Origin: a bacterium
GTDB lineage: Bacteria; Patescibacteriota; CPR2; UBA1875; JAJYID01
Length of the DNA stretch: 52,121 nt
Assembly: GCA_021796415.1 (NCBI GenBank)
Contig: JAJYJC010000005.1
Location: 1 to 52,121 of the forward strand
Reading direction: 5' to 3'
Below the pieces are notes generated by a model, which worked only from the letters and a program-made list of their open reading frames with translations, was not told the origin of the DNA and did not search any database. The position numbers were made by a program, and so were the translations under genes. Shown in pieces: positions 40,750 to 48,863 of the stretch (positions within the stretch are counted from its first letter, which is position 1; each line of letters starts with the position of its first letter).

Positions 40750-41745
40750 TTAGGTGCCCAAGAAATTTTTGACTGCTTTTTCTGCTTCGGATTTATTCTT
40801 TATCCAAGTCACATCTTTATTGCGACGAAGCCAGGTAAGCTGGCGTTTGGCAAGGTTGCGGTCGCCTTGTTTAAACTTCTCAGTCGCTTCTTTCAAACTA
40901 ATTTTTCCAGTTAGATATAGTCCAACTTGTTTGTAGCCTATACCGTTCATGCCAGGATCACCCAAAGAATATTTTTCGAGTAATTTTTTCACCTCGTCCA
41001 CAAATCCTTCCTTCATCCAGACATCGGCACGTTTGTTTATTCTGTCGTACAATTGCTTGCGGTCATTTCCCTTTGTCATTCTGGCTTGTCCAGAATCTGC
41101 TTTATTTTTCTGGATTCCCGCCTGCGCGGGAATGACAGAGGAGGGAGATTTCATCGCTTTAGCTCCAAAGCCTTCACAAAGAGCTAAATACAAAACATTT
41201 TTTGGTAAGGATTTCTTCTTTTCGCTGGCTTTTGGCGATCCGGTCTCATAGAAAATCTCCAAGGCTCTGATTAATCGGTGCCGGTTGTGGGAATCGATCA
41301 TTTTGGCTGTTCGGGAGTCGGCTTTTTGAAGCTCGGAAAAAATTTCCTCGGTTGATTTTTGGGCCAATCGCTCCCGCAGTTTCTGATTCGGCTTTGTATC
41401 GGACATTTCATAATTATAAATAACGGCATCGATATACATCATCGTTCCGCCGGCAATGATAGGGATTTTCCCGCGGCCGGCAATTTCCTTAATTTTTTCT
41501 TCTGCCAGCTTCTTGTACTCGGCTACCGAAAATTGCTCGTCGGGATCGGCAATGTCGAAAAGGTGATGCGGGATGCCTTCACGCTCTTCCGTTGTCGGTT
41601 TGCCGGTGCCCAGATCCATCTCTCTGTAAATGCTCCGGGAGTCGGCATTTATGACTTCGCCGCCGAGCTTCTTTGCCAAGTGAACCGCAAGCGCAGTCTT
41701 TCCGCTGGCCGTTGGTCCGGCAATGACTATAATTGGGTTCTTCAT
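40750..41745 (-). CDS. miaA: tRNA dimethylallyltransferase MiaA
   Basis: This 331-residue enzyme adds the dimethylallyl group to A37 of tRNAs reading UNN codons. Motifs: P-loop IVIAGPTASGKTALAVHLAK at residues 4-23, VINADSRSIYREMDLGTGKP, GIPHHLFDIADP, IIAGGTMMYIDAVI, and the C-terminal GIGYKQVGLYLTG. About 35 residues near position 205 (SSVIPAQAGIQKNKADSGQA and neighbours) are the translation of a palindromic repeat, inserted before DRKQLYDRINKRAD. miaB, which acts next in the pathway, is 650 bases away. Confidence 0.95.
   Translation of the reverse strand: MKNPIIVIAGPTASGKTALAVHLAKKLGGEVINADSRSIYREMDLGTGKPTTEEREGIPHHLFDIADPDEQFSVAEYKKLAEEKIKEIAGRGKIPIIAGGTMMYIDAVIYNYEMSDTKPNQKLRERLAQKSTEEIFSELQKADSRTAKMIDSHNRHRLIRALEIFYETGSPKASEKKKSLPKNVLYLALCEGFGAKAMKSPSSVIPAQAGIQKNKADSGQARMTKGNDRKQLYDRINKRADVWMKEGFVDEVKKLLEKYSLGDPGMNGIGYKQVGLYLTGKISLKEATEKFKQGDRNLAKRQLTWLRRNKDVTWIKNKSEAEKAVKNFLGT
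41075..41136. repeat. Palindromic repeat inside the miaA coding region
   Basis: GTCATTCTGGCTTGTCCAGA ... GGATTCCCGCCTGCGCGGGA ending ATGAC, a 62-bp unit like the intergenic copies at 236-294 and 45524-45585, read in frame by miaA. Confidence 0.87.
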
Positions 41746-41831
41746 TTCCTATTTATCTAATCCCTAATTAACTAATTGATTATATCAGAAAACTTATGTA
41801 TGATGAGGGAAATTAAAGAAGGGTTTCAAAA

Positions 41832-42395
41832 ATGAATGAAACTGGAGATGTAAATAGAGGTCCTAAAGCGGAAGAATCAATAGTCGAGGGAAATTCGAGA
41901 CACAAAGAAATGGTAAGAAGATTTGGCCAGGAAGGGATTGGTGAGAAACCAGTTACTGAAAAGCCTGACTTTACACTGAAAGATCAGCAAGGTATAGAAG
42001 AAATACGTTCAACATTTAACAGTCCAGTTGAGACTTCGGAAGGTAAGCAGGCAAGACAAATTCGAGAAGGTGACGATAATGTTGCAAGAGAGATAGCTAG
42101 GAATAAGGTGCGAAGAGAGGCCGAGAGAAATAAAAAAGGCATTATAAGAGCTGCTGTTTTAACTCCGTTGATCACGATTGGCTCCTTCATTGCAGTACAT
42201 ATTGGTTTGGGCAGACAGGAGAAAATAGATGACCAAAAGGAAGCAGGATATGAACAGGCAGTTTTCACCGATCAACAGAATGATATGAGCCTGCAAGTTC
42301 ATGTTGGCGAAGGTGGTAATGTAAATGCAACAGTTTCAGATGGTACTGAATATTCAACCGATGCTGCTAGCCAGGAAAGCAATCAAGGAAATTAG
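41832..42395 (+). CDS. Single-TM hypothetical protein
   Basis: The 187-residue protein has a charged, disordered N-terminal 110 residues, one membrane helix (AAVLTPLITIGSFIAVHIGL), and a polar C-terminal segment rich in Gln, Asn and Asp. No family recognised. It lies between the divergent-strand genes miaA and miaB. Its last four bases overlap the miaB stop on the other strand. Confidence 0.6.
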   Translation: MNETGDVNRGPKAEESIVEGNSRHKEMVRRFGQEGIGEKPVTEKPDFTLKDQQGIEEIRSTFNSPVETSEGKQARQIREGDDNVAREIARNKVRREAERNKKGIIRAAVLTPLITIGSFIAVHIGLGRQEKIDDQKEAGYEQAVFTDQQNDMSLQVHVGEGGNVNATVSDGTEYSTDAASQESNQGN

Positions 42396-43981
42396 ACAAC
42401 TCTTCCTTTTAGCATCCAAGCTTCAGAGCTAACAATCTCAACATCGACAAACTGGCCTAAGAGGCTAGTTTGTTTTCCGAGGTTCAACCTCACGTGAGGT
42501 TGAACCTCATTTTGCAACTCGACTATTTTATAATTATCGGTGCGGCCGTAGTATTTGCCGTTTTTCTCAGAGTCTATAAGCACCTTCATGATCATGCCGA
42601 CATACTTTTTGTTTTCTTTCTCAAGGTATTTCTTTAAAAGATTTGTTATTTCCTGCCATCTTTTTTCTTTTACTTTTTGAGGCACATTATCTTCCATTTT
42701 TGCTGCTCTCGTGCCTGATCGAGGAGAAAATTTGCCGATGTAAATCATTTCAAAACCGACATCGCGCACTACTTTCTTTGTCTCGTTAAAATCTTCTTCC
42801 GTCTCGCCCGGGAAGCCAACAATTACGTCAGTGGTAATGGCGACCTCAGGTATCGCTTTCTTAATTTTATTAACTAAACTAAAGTAGTTTTTCTGGGTGT
42901 AATGGCGATTCATAGCTTTCAAGATTTTATCGCTGCCGGACTGCAGGGGCAGGTGGATGTAATGAGGAAAATGCTCAGTTTTCGGAATAGCTTTGATTAG
43001 CTCGTCTGAGAAGTCTTTTGGGTGGTTAGAGTAGAAATAAACTCGGTATGTGCCGGGGATTTTATCAATTTTTTTAAGAAGTTTAGTGAAATCGGTATTA
43101 AGTGTTTTGCATTGAGAATCTGACCCAACATTGTCATTCTGAGCGACTTCACATAGTGACGAGTCGAAGAATCTCTTTTCTTCCTCATTTTTCTTTGAGA
43201 GATCCTTCGTTTCCTCAGGATTACTGCAAACATTATTCTTTTGTTTTTCAGTCCTTTTGTCCTTTTGTCCTTGGTAATTATGCGTATGGACAAAATCTGA
43301 GCCATAGGAATTCACATTTTGGCCAAGGAGGGTTATTTCTTTGTAGCCGGCAGACACCAGATTGCGGATCTCAGACAAAATCTCCGGCATTGGCCGCGAA
43401 ACTTCCCGCCCGCGAGTGTAGGGGACGGCGCAGTAGGTGCAAAAATTATTGCAGCCGGTAGAGATGGGCACGTAGGCAGAGAACGAAGATTCTCTTTTTG
43501 GAGTAATACTGAAATAATCTTCGTAATTTTCAATTTCCAATTCACAATTTTCAATCGAATCCCAATTTTCAATTTCCAAATCAGTTTTTTCGGGATTGGC
43601 TTTTTTGGGGTTTTGGTATTGTTTAGGATTTAGACTTTTGGATTTAGTGCTTGATTCCAAAAATTTTCTCAATTTTGGGAGATCTTTTATATCAAAAATC
43701 AGGTCAAAAAATTTGCTCATGGTAACTCTATCTTTATCTAAGACACAGCCGGAGAGAATAGTGACCAAACCTCCATTTTCCTTGCGTTTTTGCCACTCGC
43801 GAGCTTTGCCGTAAATGCGATCGATGGCGTGCTGGCGGACGCTGCAGGCGACAATAACTACAAAATCAGCATCAGATTCAGACGTCGTTTGTGTATGGCC
43901 GGCATCTTCAAAAACAGATGCGATCCTTTCCGCATCCGAGTGGTTCATAGCGCAACCCAAGGCCCAAATATAGTACTTCAT
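42392..43981 (-). CDS. miaB: tRNA methylthiotransferase MiaB
   Basis: This 529-residue radical-SAM enzyme adds the methylthio group to i6A37. It has the N-terminal UPF0004 domain (YIWALGCAMNHSDAERIASV), the cluster motif STGCNNFCTYCAVPYTRGRE, and a TRAM domain at the C-terminus. Length is about 80 above the usual 440-450. The excess lies in three repeat-derived segments: one rich in IEN near residues 130-165, one containing EEKRFFDSSLCEVAQNDN near 285-300, and a palindrome coding for EVQPHVRLNL near the end. All keep the frame. Confidence 0.94.
   Translation of the reverse strand: MKYYIWALGCAMNHSDAERIASVFEDAGHTQTTSESDADFVVIVACSVRQHAIDRIYGKAREWQKRKENGGLVTILSGCVLDKDRVTMSKFFDLIFDIKDLPKLRKFLESSTKSKSLNPKQYQNPKKANPEKTDLEIENWDSIENCELEIENYEDYFSITPKRESSFSAYVPISTGCNNFCTYCAVPYTRGREVSRPMPEILSEIRNLVSAGYKEITLLGQNVNSYGSDFVHTHNYQGQKDKRTEKQKNNVCSNPEETKDLSKKNEEEKRFFDSSLCEVAQNDNVGSDSQCKTLNTDFTKLLKKIDKIPGTYRVYFYSNHPKDFSDELIKAIPKTEHFPHYIHLPLQSGSDKILKAMNRHYTQKNYFSLVNKIKKAIPEVAITTDVIVGFPGETEEDFNETKKVVRDVGFEMIYIGKFSPRSGTRAAKMEDNVPQKVKEKRWQEITNLLKKYLEKENKKYVGMIMKVLIDSEKNGKYYGRTDNYKIVELQNEVQPHVRLNLGKQTSLLGQFVDVEIVSSEAWMLKGRVV
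42479..42508. repeat. Perfect 30-bp palindrome inside miaB
   Basis: GAGGTTCAACCTCAC and its exact complement GTGAGGTTGAACCTC are adjacent. It lies in the TRAM-domain coding part of miaB. Confidence 0.85.
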
Positions 43982-44029
43982 AGGGATTAATTTTAACAGA
44001 AAAATGGAGTTTTTGGAATGAAACTAATC

Positions 44030-44323
44030 TTAGATGTTATTCAACCCCTCTTCAAGAGCTTTAATTTTGTTTTCTATTTCTGTTATTTCTATTATTTTCT
44101 TAAGTGTTTCATCTTCTGTCTCATATTGATTGCTGGCAATTTCTCTTTTTTTTGTCAGAGATTCTATATTATCTGCTTTGAATCCCAAACGCTCACTTGT
44201 TGCCATCCCTTGATCAACCTCGTTTCTAAGAACCTCAAGCCTGTTCTTCAGCGACTCAATTTCTCTTGTTGCTCTTTCGGTGCTGAGATTGATAATATTT
44301 TCCGATCCACTTTCGGGAGGCAT
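44030..44323 (-). CDS. Coiled-coil hypothetical protein, 97 residues
   Basis: Starting at ATG 44323, one base inside the stop of the malic enzyme gene (ATAATG/TAA overlap), this protein is mostly heptad-like: ERATREIESLKNRLEVLRNE, ESLTKKREIASNQYETEDET. No family recognised. Probably translationally coupled to the malic enzyme. Confidence 0.65.
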   Translation of the reverse strand: MPPESGSENIINLSTERATREIESLKNRLEVLRNEVDQGMATSERLGFKADNIESLTKKREIASNQYETEDETLKKIIEITEIENKIKALEEGLNNI

Positions 44324-45528
44324 TATTTTTTCTTGCCCTGTTTATCGAAATCTTTCAGTGAATTTGCAATCGTTGGTACCAAGCCTTTGTCAAAGATAGA
44401 CGGAATAATTTTTTCTGCGGTTGGATTTTCTACCATTTTTGCGATGGCCTCAGAAACAGCGACCTTTATATCCATGGTTACTTTTTGAATGCCATTATCG
44501 AGCAACCCTCGGAAAAGGCCGGGGAAGACAAGTGCGTTATTGATCTGATTCGGAAAGTCGCTTCGGCCGGTGGCAATGACTTTGGCGCCACCTTTTCTCG
44601 CCTCATCCGGCATGATTTCGGGGATAGGGTTTGCCATGGCAAAGACTATCGGATCTGGGTTCATGGATTTTATGTCTTTTGTTGTAAACTGGCCGGGTTT
44701 TGAAACTCCTATCAAGACATCGGCGTCTTTAAGGGCCAGATTACAGCTTCCTTCCTTGCAAGGCGAGGCGCTTCTTGTGATTATGCTTTTTTTGTGTTCG
44801 CTTAAATCTTCTCTTCTTCCGTGAACTATTCCCCTAGAGTCGCACAGGCATAGGTTTTCAAAGCCGTAGTGAAAAAGTAAATTTGCTATGGCGATGCCTG
44901 CAGCTCCGGCGCCGGAGATAACAATTTTTACATTTTTGTCTTTGCCGACAACCTTTAAGGCATTGATCAAACCTGCCAAAACGACGATGGCGGTGCCGTG
45001 TTGATCGTCATGAAAGACCGGGATATCGAGATCTTCGGTTAATCTTTTTTCAATTTCAAAACAGCGGGGCGCCGAGATGTCTTCCAGATTAATCCCGCCA
45101 AAAGATGGTGCCATGGCTTTCACTATTCCAATAATTTCCTCAGTATCTTGGGTGTCTAGGCAAATCGGCACAGCGTTTATTCCGGCAAATTGGGCGAAAA
45201 TAGCTGCTTTGCCCTCCATCACCGGCATGGCAGCTTCGGGGCCGACGTTGCCAAGTCCAAGCACTGCGCTGCCGTCGGAAACAACCGGTACGGTATTTTG
45301 CCTTCCCGTCAAGACATTGACCTGCGATTTGTCTTTGGCGATGGCGTCTGACGCCTTGGCAACGCCCGGAGTATAGGCAACAGGAAGAGTCTCCTCATTT
45401 AGTTCGATTTTCGAACTGATGATGATTTTGCCCTTTAAATCCCTGTGCATCTTTATCGGATCTTCTAGATTCATTAATTCAATTCTACGCCTTGCATTAC
45501 GGAATTTCAAGATCTCCTTGGGCGTCAT
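44323..45528 (-). CDS. Malic enzyme (NAD(P)-dependent, decarboxylating)
   Basis: The 401-residue protein converts malate to pyruvate, CO2 and NAD(P)H. Motifs: KIIISSKIELNEETLPVAYT with PGVA, VSDGSAVLGLGNVGPEAAMP, FHDDQHGTAIVVLAGLINAL (metal/acid-base Asp pair), and the Rossmann loop IVISGAGAAGIAIANLL. It belongs to the short bacterial form without phosphotransacetylase domain. ATG 45528 lies inside a palindromic repeat; another candidate start is Met19 (MNLEDPIKMHRDLKGK). It may feed pyruvate and reducing power, together with the nearby glutamate dehydrogenase. Confidence 0.94.
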   Translation of the reverse strand: MTPKEILKFRNARRRIELMNLEDPIKMHRDLKGKIIISSKIELNEETLPVAYTPGVAKASDAIAKDKSQVNVLTGRQNTVPVVSDGSAVLGLGNVGPEAAMPVMEGKAAIFAQFAGINAVPICLDTQDTEEIIGIVKAMAPSFGGINLEDISAPRCFEIEKRLTEDLDIPVFHDDQHGTAIVVLAGLINALKVVGKDKNVKIVISGAGAAGIAIANLLFHYGFENLCLCDSRGIVHGRREDLSEHKKSIITRSASPCKEGSCNLALKDADVLIGVSKPGQFTTKDIKSMNPDPIVFAMANPIPEIMPDEARKGGAKVIATGRSDFPNQINNALVFPGLFRGLLDNGIQKVTMDIKVAVSEAIAKMVENPTAEKIIPSIFDKGLVPTIANSLKDFDKQGKKK

Positions 45529-45585
45529 TCTGGCTTGGCCAGAATCTGGCTCTTGAAAATTGGATTCTGGCCAAGCCAGAATGAC
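45524..45585. repeat. Palindromic repeat covering the malic enzyme start
   Basis: GTCATTCTGGCTTGGCCAGA (45524-) and TGGATTCTGGCCAAGCCAGA, ATGAC (to 45585) are inverted arms. The minus-strand ATG of the malic enzyme (45528-45526) is part of the arm CCAGAATGAC. Confidence 0.85.
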
Positions 45586-45639
45586 AATTTAATTACAAAT
45601 CTCTTTTTTAAATTTCGAAAATGAACTAAAATAATTTTT

Positions 45640-46905
45640 ATGACAATAAAAGAGATGGAAAAAGAAACCGCTTTTGATAGTGCCTTGAGCCAGCTGGAAA
45701 AAGCATGCGAGATCCTCCAGGTCGGGGGAGACGTGCTGAAAGTTTTGCGCGAGCCGCAAAAAATCACCCTGGCTAGCATTCTGGTCCAACTCGACAATGG
45801 AAGCACGGAGGTATTCCAGGGTTATCGGGTGCAGCACAACAATGCCCGCGGGCCGTACAAAGGCGGCATTAGATTTCATCCGCGGGTTGATCTTGACGAG
45901 GTTAAGGCGCTGTCATTTTGGATGAGTATCAAAACTGCCGTTCTGGATGTGCCGTATGGCGGAGCGAAAGGCGGTGTGACGGTTGACCCGAAAAAGCTTT
46001 CACAAAAGGAATTAGAGCGATTATCACGCGGTTTCGTCAGGCAGTTTTACTCGGTCATCGGTCCCGATCAGGATATACCTGCGCCGGATGTTTATACAAA
46101 CTCTCAAGTGATGGCGTGGATGAGTGATGAATATTCCACCATTGCCGGCAAGAAAGAGCCGGCGGCATTTACCGGCAAGCCCATCGAGATTGGCGGGTCT
46201 ATCGACCGTGATACCTCGACATCTCAAGGCGGTGTTTACGTGCTGGAAGAGGTGATAAAGCACAGATTTAAGAGTAGAAAGAAGCCGCTTACCGTTGCTA
46301 TTTACGGCATTGGCAATGTCGGAGGAGGCGCGGCCGAAATACTTCATTACGCAAACAACGATTTTAAGGTGGTTGCCTTGGCTGATTCGAAAAATGCGGT
46401 GTACAATCCTCATGGTTTCGACGTCCCATTTTTGCTTGCGCAGAAACACGAGGAGGGAACTATTGCTGGATTTAAAGGCGCGAAAGAGATTACCCACGAG
46501 GAACTTTTGACACTCGGTGTCGACATTTTGATTCCTGCCGCTCTTGAGAACACCATCACGGCAGAAAATGCGGATGGCGTGCAGGCAAAACTTATCCTTG
46601 AGATGGCAAATGGTCCCGTAACGCCGGAAGCTGAAAAAATATTACTCAAAAATGGCACTTTAATCGTTCCGGATATCCTGGTAAATGCCGGCGGTGTGAC
46701 GGTGAGCTACTTTGAATGGTCGCAAAACAAAAGCGGATTTTATTGGGATAGTGAAGAGGTGCAGGCAAAACTTGCAAAGAAAATGAAAACCGCTTACAAA
46801 AATGTCCTAGAAATATCCAAAACTTACAAAACAGACCTTCGAACCGCTGCATACATACTTGCGGTTTCAAAAATCGTCAAAGCCCAGGGACAGTTGGGAG
46901 TTTGA
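45640..46905 (+). CDS. gdhA: Glutamate dehydrogenase
   Basis: This 421-residue enzyme oxidises glutamate to 2-oxoglutarate and ammonia. Motifs: GPYKGGIRFHPRVDLDEVKA, the catalytic Lys region VPYGGAKGGVTVDPKKLSQK, PAPDVYTN, and the Rossmann loop VAIYGIGNVGGGAAEILHY. Length and pattern fit the hexameric small-subunit class of the archaeal/Gram-positive type. Cofactor preference cannot be read safely. It diverges from the malic enzyme gene, and the 111-base gap is mostly repeat. Confidence 0.95.
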   Translation: MTIKEMEKETAFDSALSQLEKACEILQVGGDVLKVLREPQKITLASILVQLDNGSTEVFQGYRVQHNNARGPYKGGIRFHPRVDLDEVKALSFWMSIKTAVLDVPYGGAKGGVTVDPKKLSQKELERLSRGFVRQFYSVIGPDQDIPAPDVYTNSQVMAWMSDEYSTIAGKKEPAAFTGKPIEIGGSIDRDTSTSQGGVYVLEEVIKHRFKSRKKPLTVAIYGIGNVGGGAAEILHYANNDFKVVALADSKNAVYNPHGFDVPFLLAQKHEEGTIAGFKGAKEITHEELLTLGVDILIPAALENTITAENADGVQAKLILEMANGPVTPEAEKILLKNGTLIVPDILVNAGGVTVSYFEWSQNKSGFYWDSEEVQAKLAKKMKTAYKNVLEISKTYKTDLRTAAYILAVSKIVKAQGQLGV

Positions 46906-47009
46906 GCTTAAGTGTCATTCTGAACTTGATTCAGAATCTATACCAATAAATTCTGGATTCCGGATCAACTGATTATAATTTAAATGAATAGTCCGGAATG
47001 ACAAGAATC

Positions 47010-47726
47010 CTAAATGTCCTTTAATGAATTTTCATCTATATATTTCCAGTGCCATGATTCCCAAACAACACCATAAACATTATTTTTCGGATACGATTCT
47101 ACAAAACCAAATTCTTTAGCGTTTTTGGTGAGCCACGCATATTCTGTTGTTTTCTCAAAACCGTCACCTTTAATACCATCTTGGGTAATAAAGTCTATAC
47201 CCTGGACTACGCCGGAAGCATGTTCGCTATAGTGTGGCGGGAAAACACGCTTGATTGCTGCATCAAAATCAAAATGAAATGTTCTGTTTAGGTGATCAAA
47301 AAATAAGAAGACCTGTCTAGCGGGTGAACGGTAACCATATAGCACATTCAGTTCTTTGCCGAGATCTTCCCTTATCTCTTTGTTGAGTCTGGCTAAAGCT
47401 TTCACGTCTCTTGATGGGAGATACTGGACAGGAGGAACATCGGCAAGCTTATCTGTTGTAAAATGTTGATTCCTGATCGTGACAAGATTTTCCGGCTCCT
47501 TGATACCAAGAAAAGGGAGCGATTTACTGAGTTCTTTGGGATTGAAGGCAAGATACTTCTCAAAAATAGCGATCTCGTTATCAGAAAAGATATTGTACAT
47601 ATCCTCGAAGCTAAAAATGGCAAATCGTTCGTTATGCCTTTCTTCTTCCTTGCCTTTTGTGACCAGTGAGAGTATAGATTTTTTCTCTTGTTCTGATATC
47701 TTCCAAAGACTGCTTTTCATAATCAT
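47010..47726 (-). CDS. VanY-like D-Ala-D-Ala carboxypeptidase (M15B)
   Basis: From the second Met (47720) the protein is about 236 residues. The M15 zinc site is seen in PHYSEHASGVVQGIDFITQD (His and Asp ligands) and VWESWHWKYID (His ligand); LYGYRSPARQ is the substrate-binding region. It would trim the terminal D-Ala of peptidoglycan stems. No signal peptide or membrane helix is visible, which is unusual for this family and suggests a cytoplasmic role, a missed N-terminus, or non-classical export. The ends carry GATTCTGG-type repeats. Confidence 0.85.
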   Translation of the reverse strand: MIMKSSLWKISEQEKKSILSLVTKGKEEERHNERFAIFSFEDMYNIFSDNEIAIFEKYLAFNPKELSKSLPFLGIKEPENLVTIRNQHFTTDKLADVPPVQYLPSRDVKALARLNKEIREDLGKELNVLYGYRSPARQVFLFFDHLNRTFHFDFDAAIKRVFPPHYSEHASGVVQGIDFITQDGIKGDGFEKTTEYAWLTKNAKEFGFVESYPKNNVYGVVWESWHWKYIDENSLKDI

Positions 47727-47776
47727 TTTTAGTGAATAAATTCTGAGATTCTGGACATGCCAGAATGACGGATTAA

Positions 47777-48667
47777 TTATTGTGTATTAAATAAATACTT
47801 TCCGGCGCCGATGAGGGAGATGTCATCGCCGAAACTTGTAAATGATATTTCCGGCAGATCTTTAATCTCCTTTATGCCGTCCAAGACTTCCTTTTGGTTG
47901 TTTATAGCCGCCGATCCGCCGAAAACAATCTTCTCCGGATGATATTTTTCGATAACTTTTTCAACGGCTATTTTATTTATCCGTCCAAAGCCGTCTTTTA
48001 AAAATTTCTTGGCGGCTTCATTGCCATCACTTGCGGCGGTGAAAATGTCCTTGGCTTCTTTGGGCTCAAAATCTGAATCTATTTTCTCATTTGACTTCCA
48101 TGCGTTAAAGAAGCGCACCAAGTTATTACCGGAGCAGAAGGCTTCCCAGTGGTTGAACATTCCGGGTTTGCAGCCGCAGGGAAGATGATAGGCGCTATCG
48201 GCTATCTCAATATGGCCAAATTCCTCATCGGTGTCTTTAAATCTGATAAGCCCGCCATTTTTAATGACGGCTCCGCCGATGCCGGATGAAATAGTAATGA
48301 ATACTATGTCTTTTGCCGGGTCTTTGTAATGTTCCGCGTAAACTGCGGCAGCACCATCATTTAAGAATATAACCTCGGGGTTAATACCTCTAAAATCATC
48401 GCAGCACATCTCCGGCTGGCCGGGCAGATTGGTGAAGCTAGAAGACTCTCCGTCTACCGGACCTGCGATAGAGAAGGCAAGTCCGGCAAGCTTCTCGCCG
48501 TCGACAAAATCCCTGACCTTTTCCTTGATAATTTCAATCGTGTTCTCCTGAGGCGTCTTGATTCTCTCCGTTCGAAAAATTCGTCCTTGTTCATCCACAA
48601 TTGCAAGCCGGCAGTTGGTGGCGCCGATGTCTGCGGCAAAGCATTTTCGGGAGACGCTAGGATTCAT
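47777..48667 (-). CDS. ROK-family sugar kinase
   Basis: The 296-residue protein has the actin-like kinase fold: FAADIGATNCRLAIVDEQGR (phosphate 1), FLNDGAAAVYAEHYKDP (catalytic Asp in the LNDG motif), ITISSGIGGAVIKNGGLIRF (phosphate 2), GHIEIADSAYHLPCGCKPGM (ROK/zinc region, Cys-Gly-Cys), and the adenosine loop VFGGSAAIN. Glucokinase or N-acetylmannosamine/allose kinase are all possible. It overlaps the coiled-coil gene upstream by 11 bases. Confidence 0.87.
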   Translation of the reverse strand: MNPSVSRKCFAADIGATNCRLAIVDEQGRIFRTERIKTPQENTIEIIKEKVRDFVDGEKLAGLAFSIAGPVDGESSSFTNLPGQPEMCCDDFRGINPEVIFLNDGAAAVYAEHYKDPAKDIVFITISSGIGGAVIKNGGLIRFKDTDEEFGHIEIADSAYHLPCGCKPGMFNHWEAFCSGNNLVRFFNAWKSNEKIDSDFEPKEAKDIFTAASDGNEAAKKFLKDGFGRINKIAVEKVIEKYHPEKIVFGGSAAINNQKEVLDGIKEIKDLPEISFTSFGDDISLIGAGKYLFNTQ

Positions 48668-48863
48668 TTTTGTCTCTTTCTTCCTTTAGCCAGGCCAATT
48701 GTTGTTTCTTATCAGCTTCTTCTACCTCCAGAGCTTCCATTTTTCTCTGAATGTTCTTAATATCGAGCTCGAGACTACTTATGCCCTCATCAATTTCTTG
48801 ATTTGTCAGGGGTTTTTCCAGGCTGTCTCTGCCGCCTTCGGGAAATTTTAAAACTTCGTTCAT
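48657..48863 (-). CDS. Small coiled-coil protein, 68 residues
   Basis: The protein starts MNEVLKFPEGGRDSLEKPLT and continues with a coiled coil (SLELDIKNIQRKMEALEVEE). ATG 48863 overlaps the thrS stop (ATGA-type, 48860-48863). The stop overlaps the ROK kinase start. It is similar in plan to the protein at 44030-44323. Function unknown. Confidence 0.65.
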   Translation of the reverse strand: MNEVLKFPEGGRDSLEKPLTNQEIDEGISSLELDIKNIQRKMEALEVEEADKKQQLAWLKEERDKNES

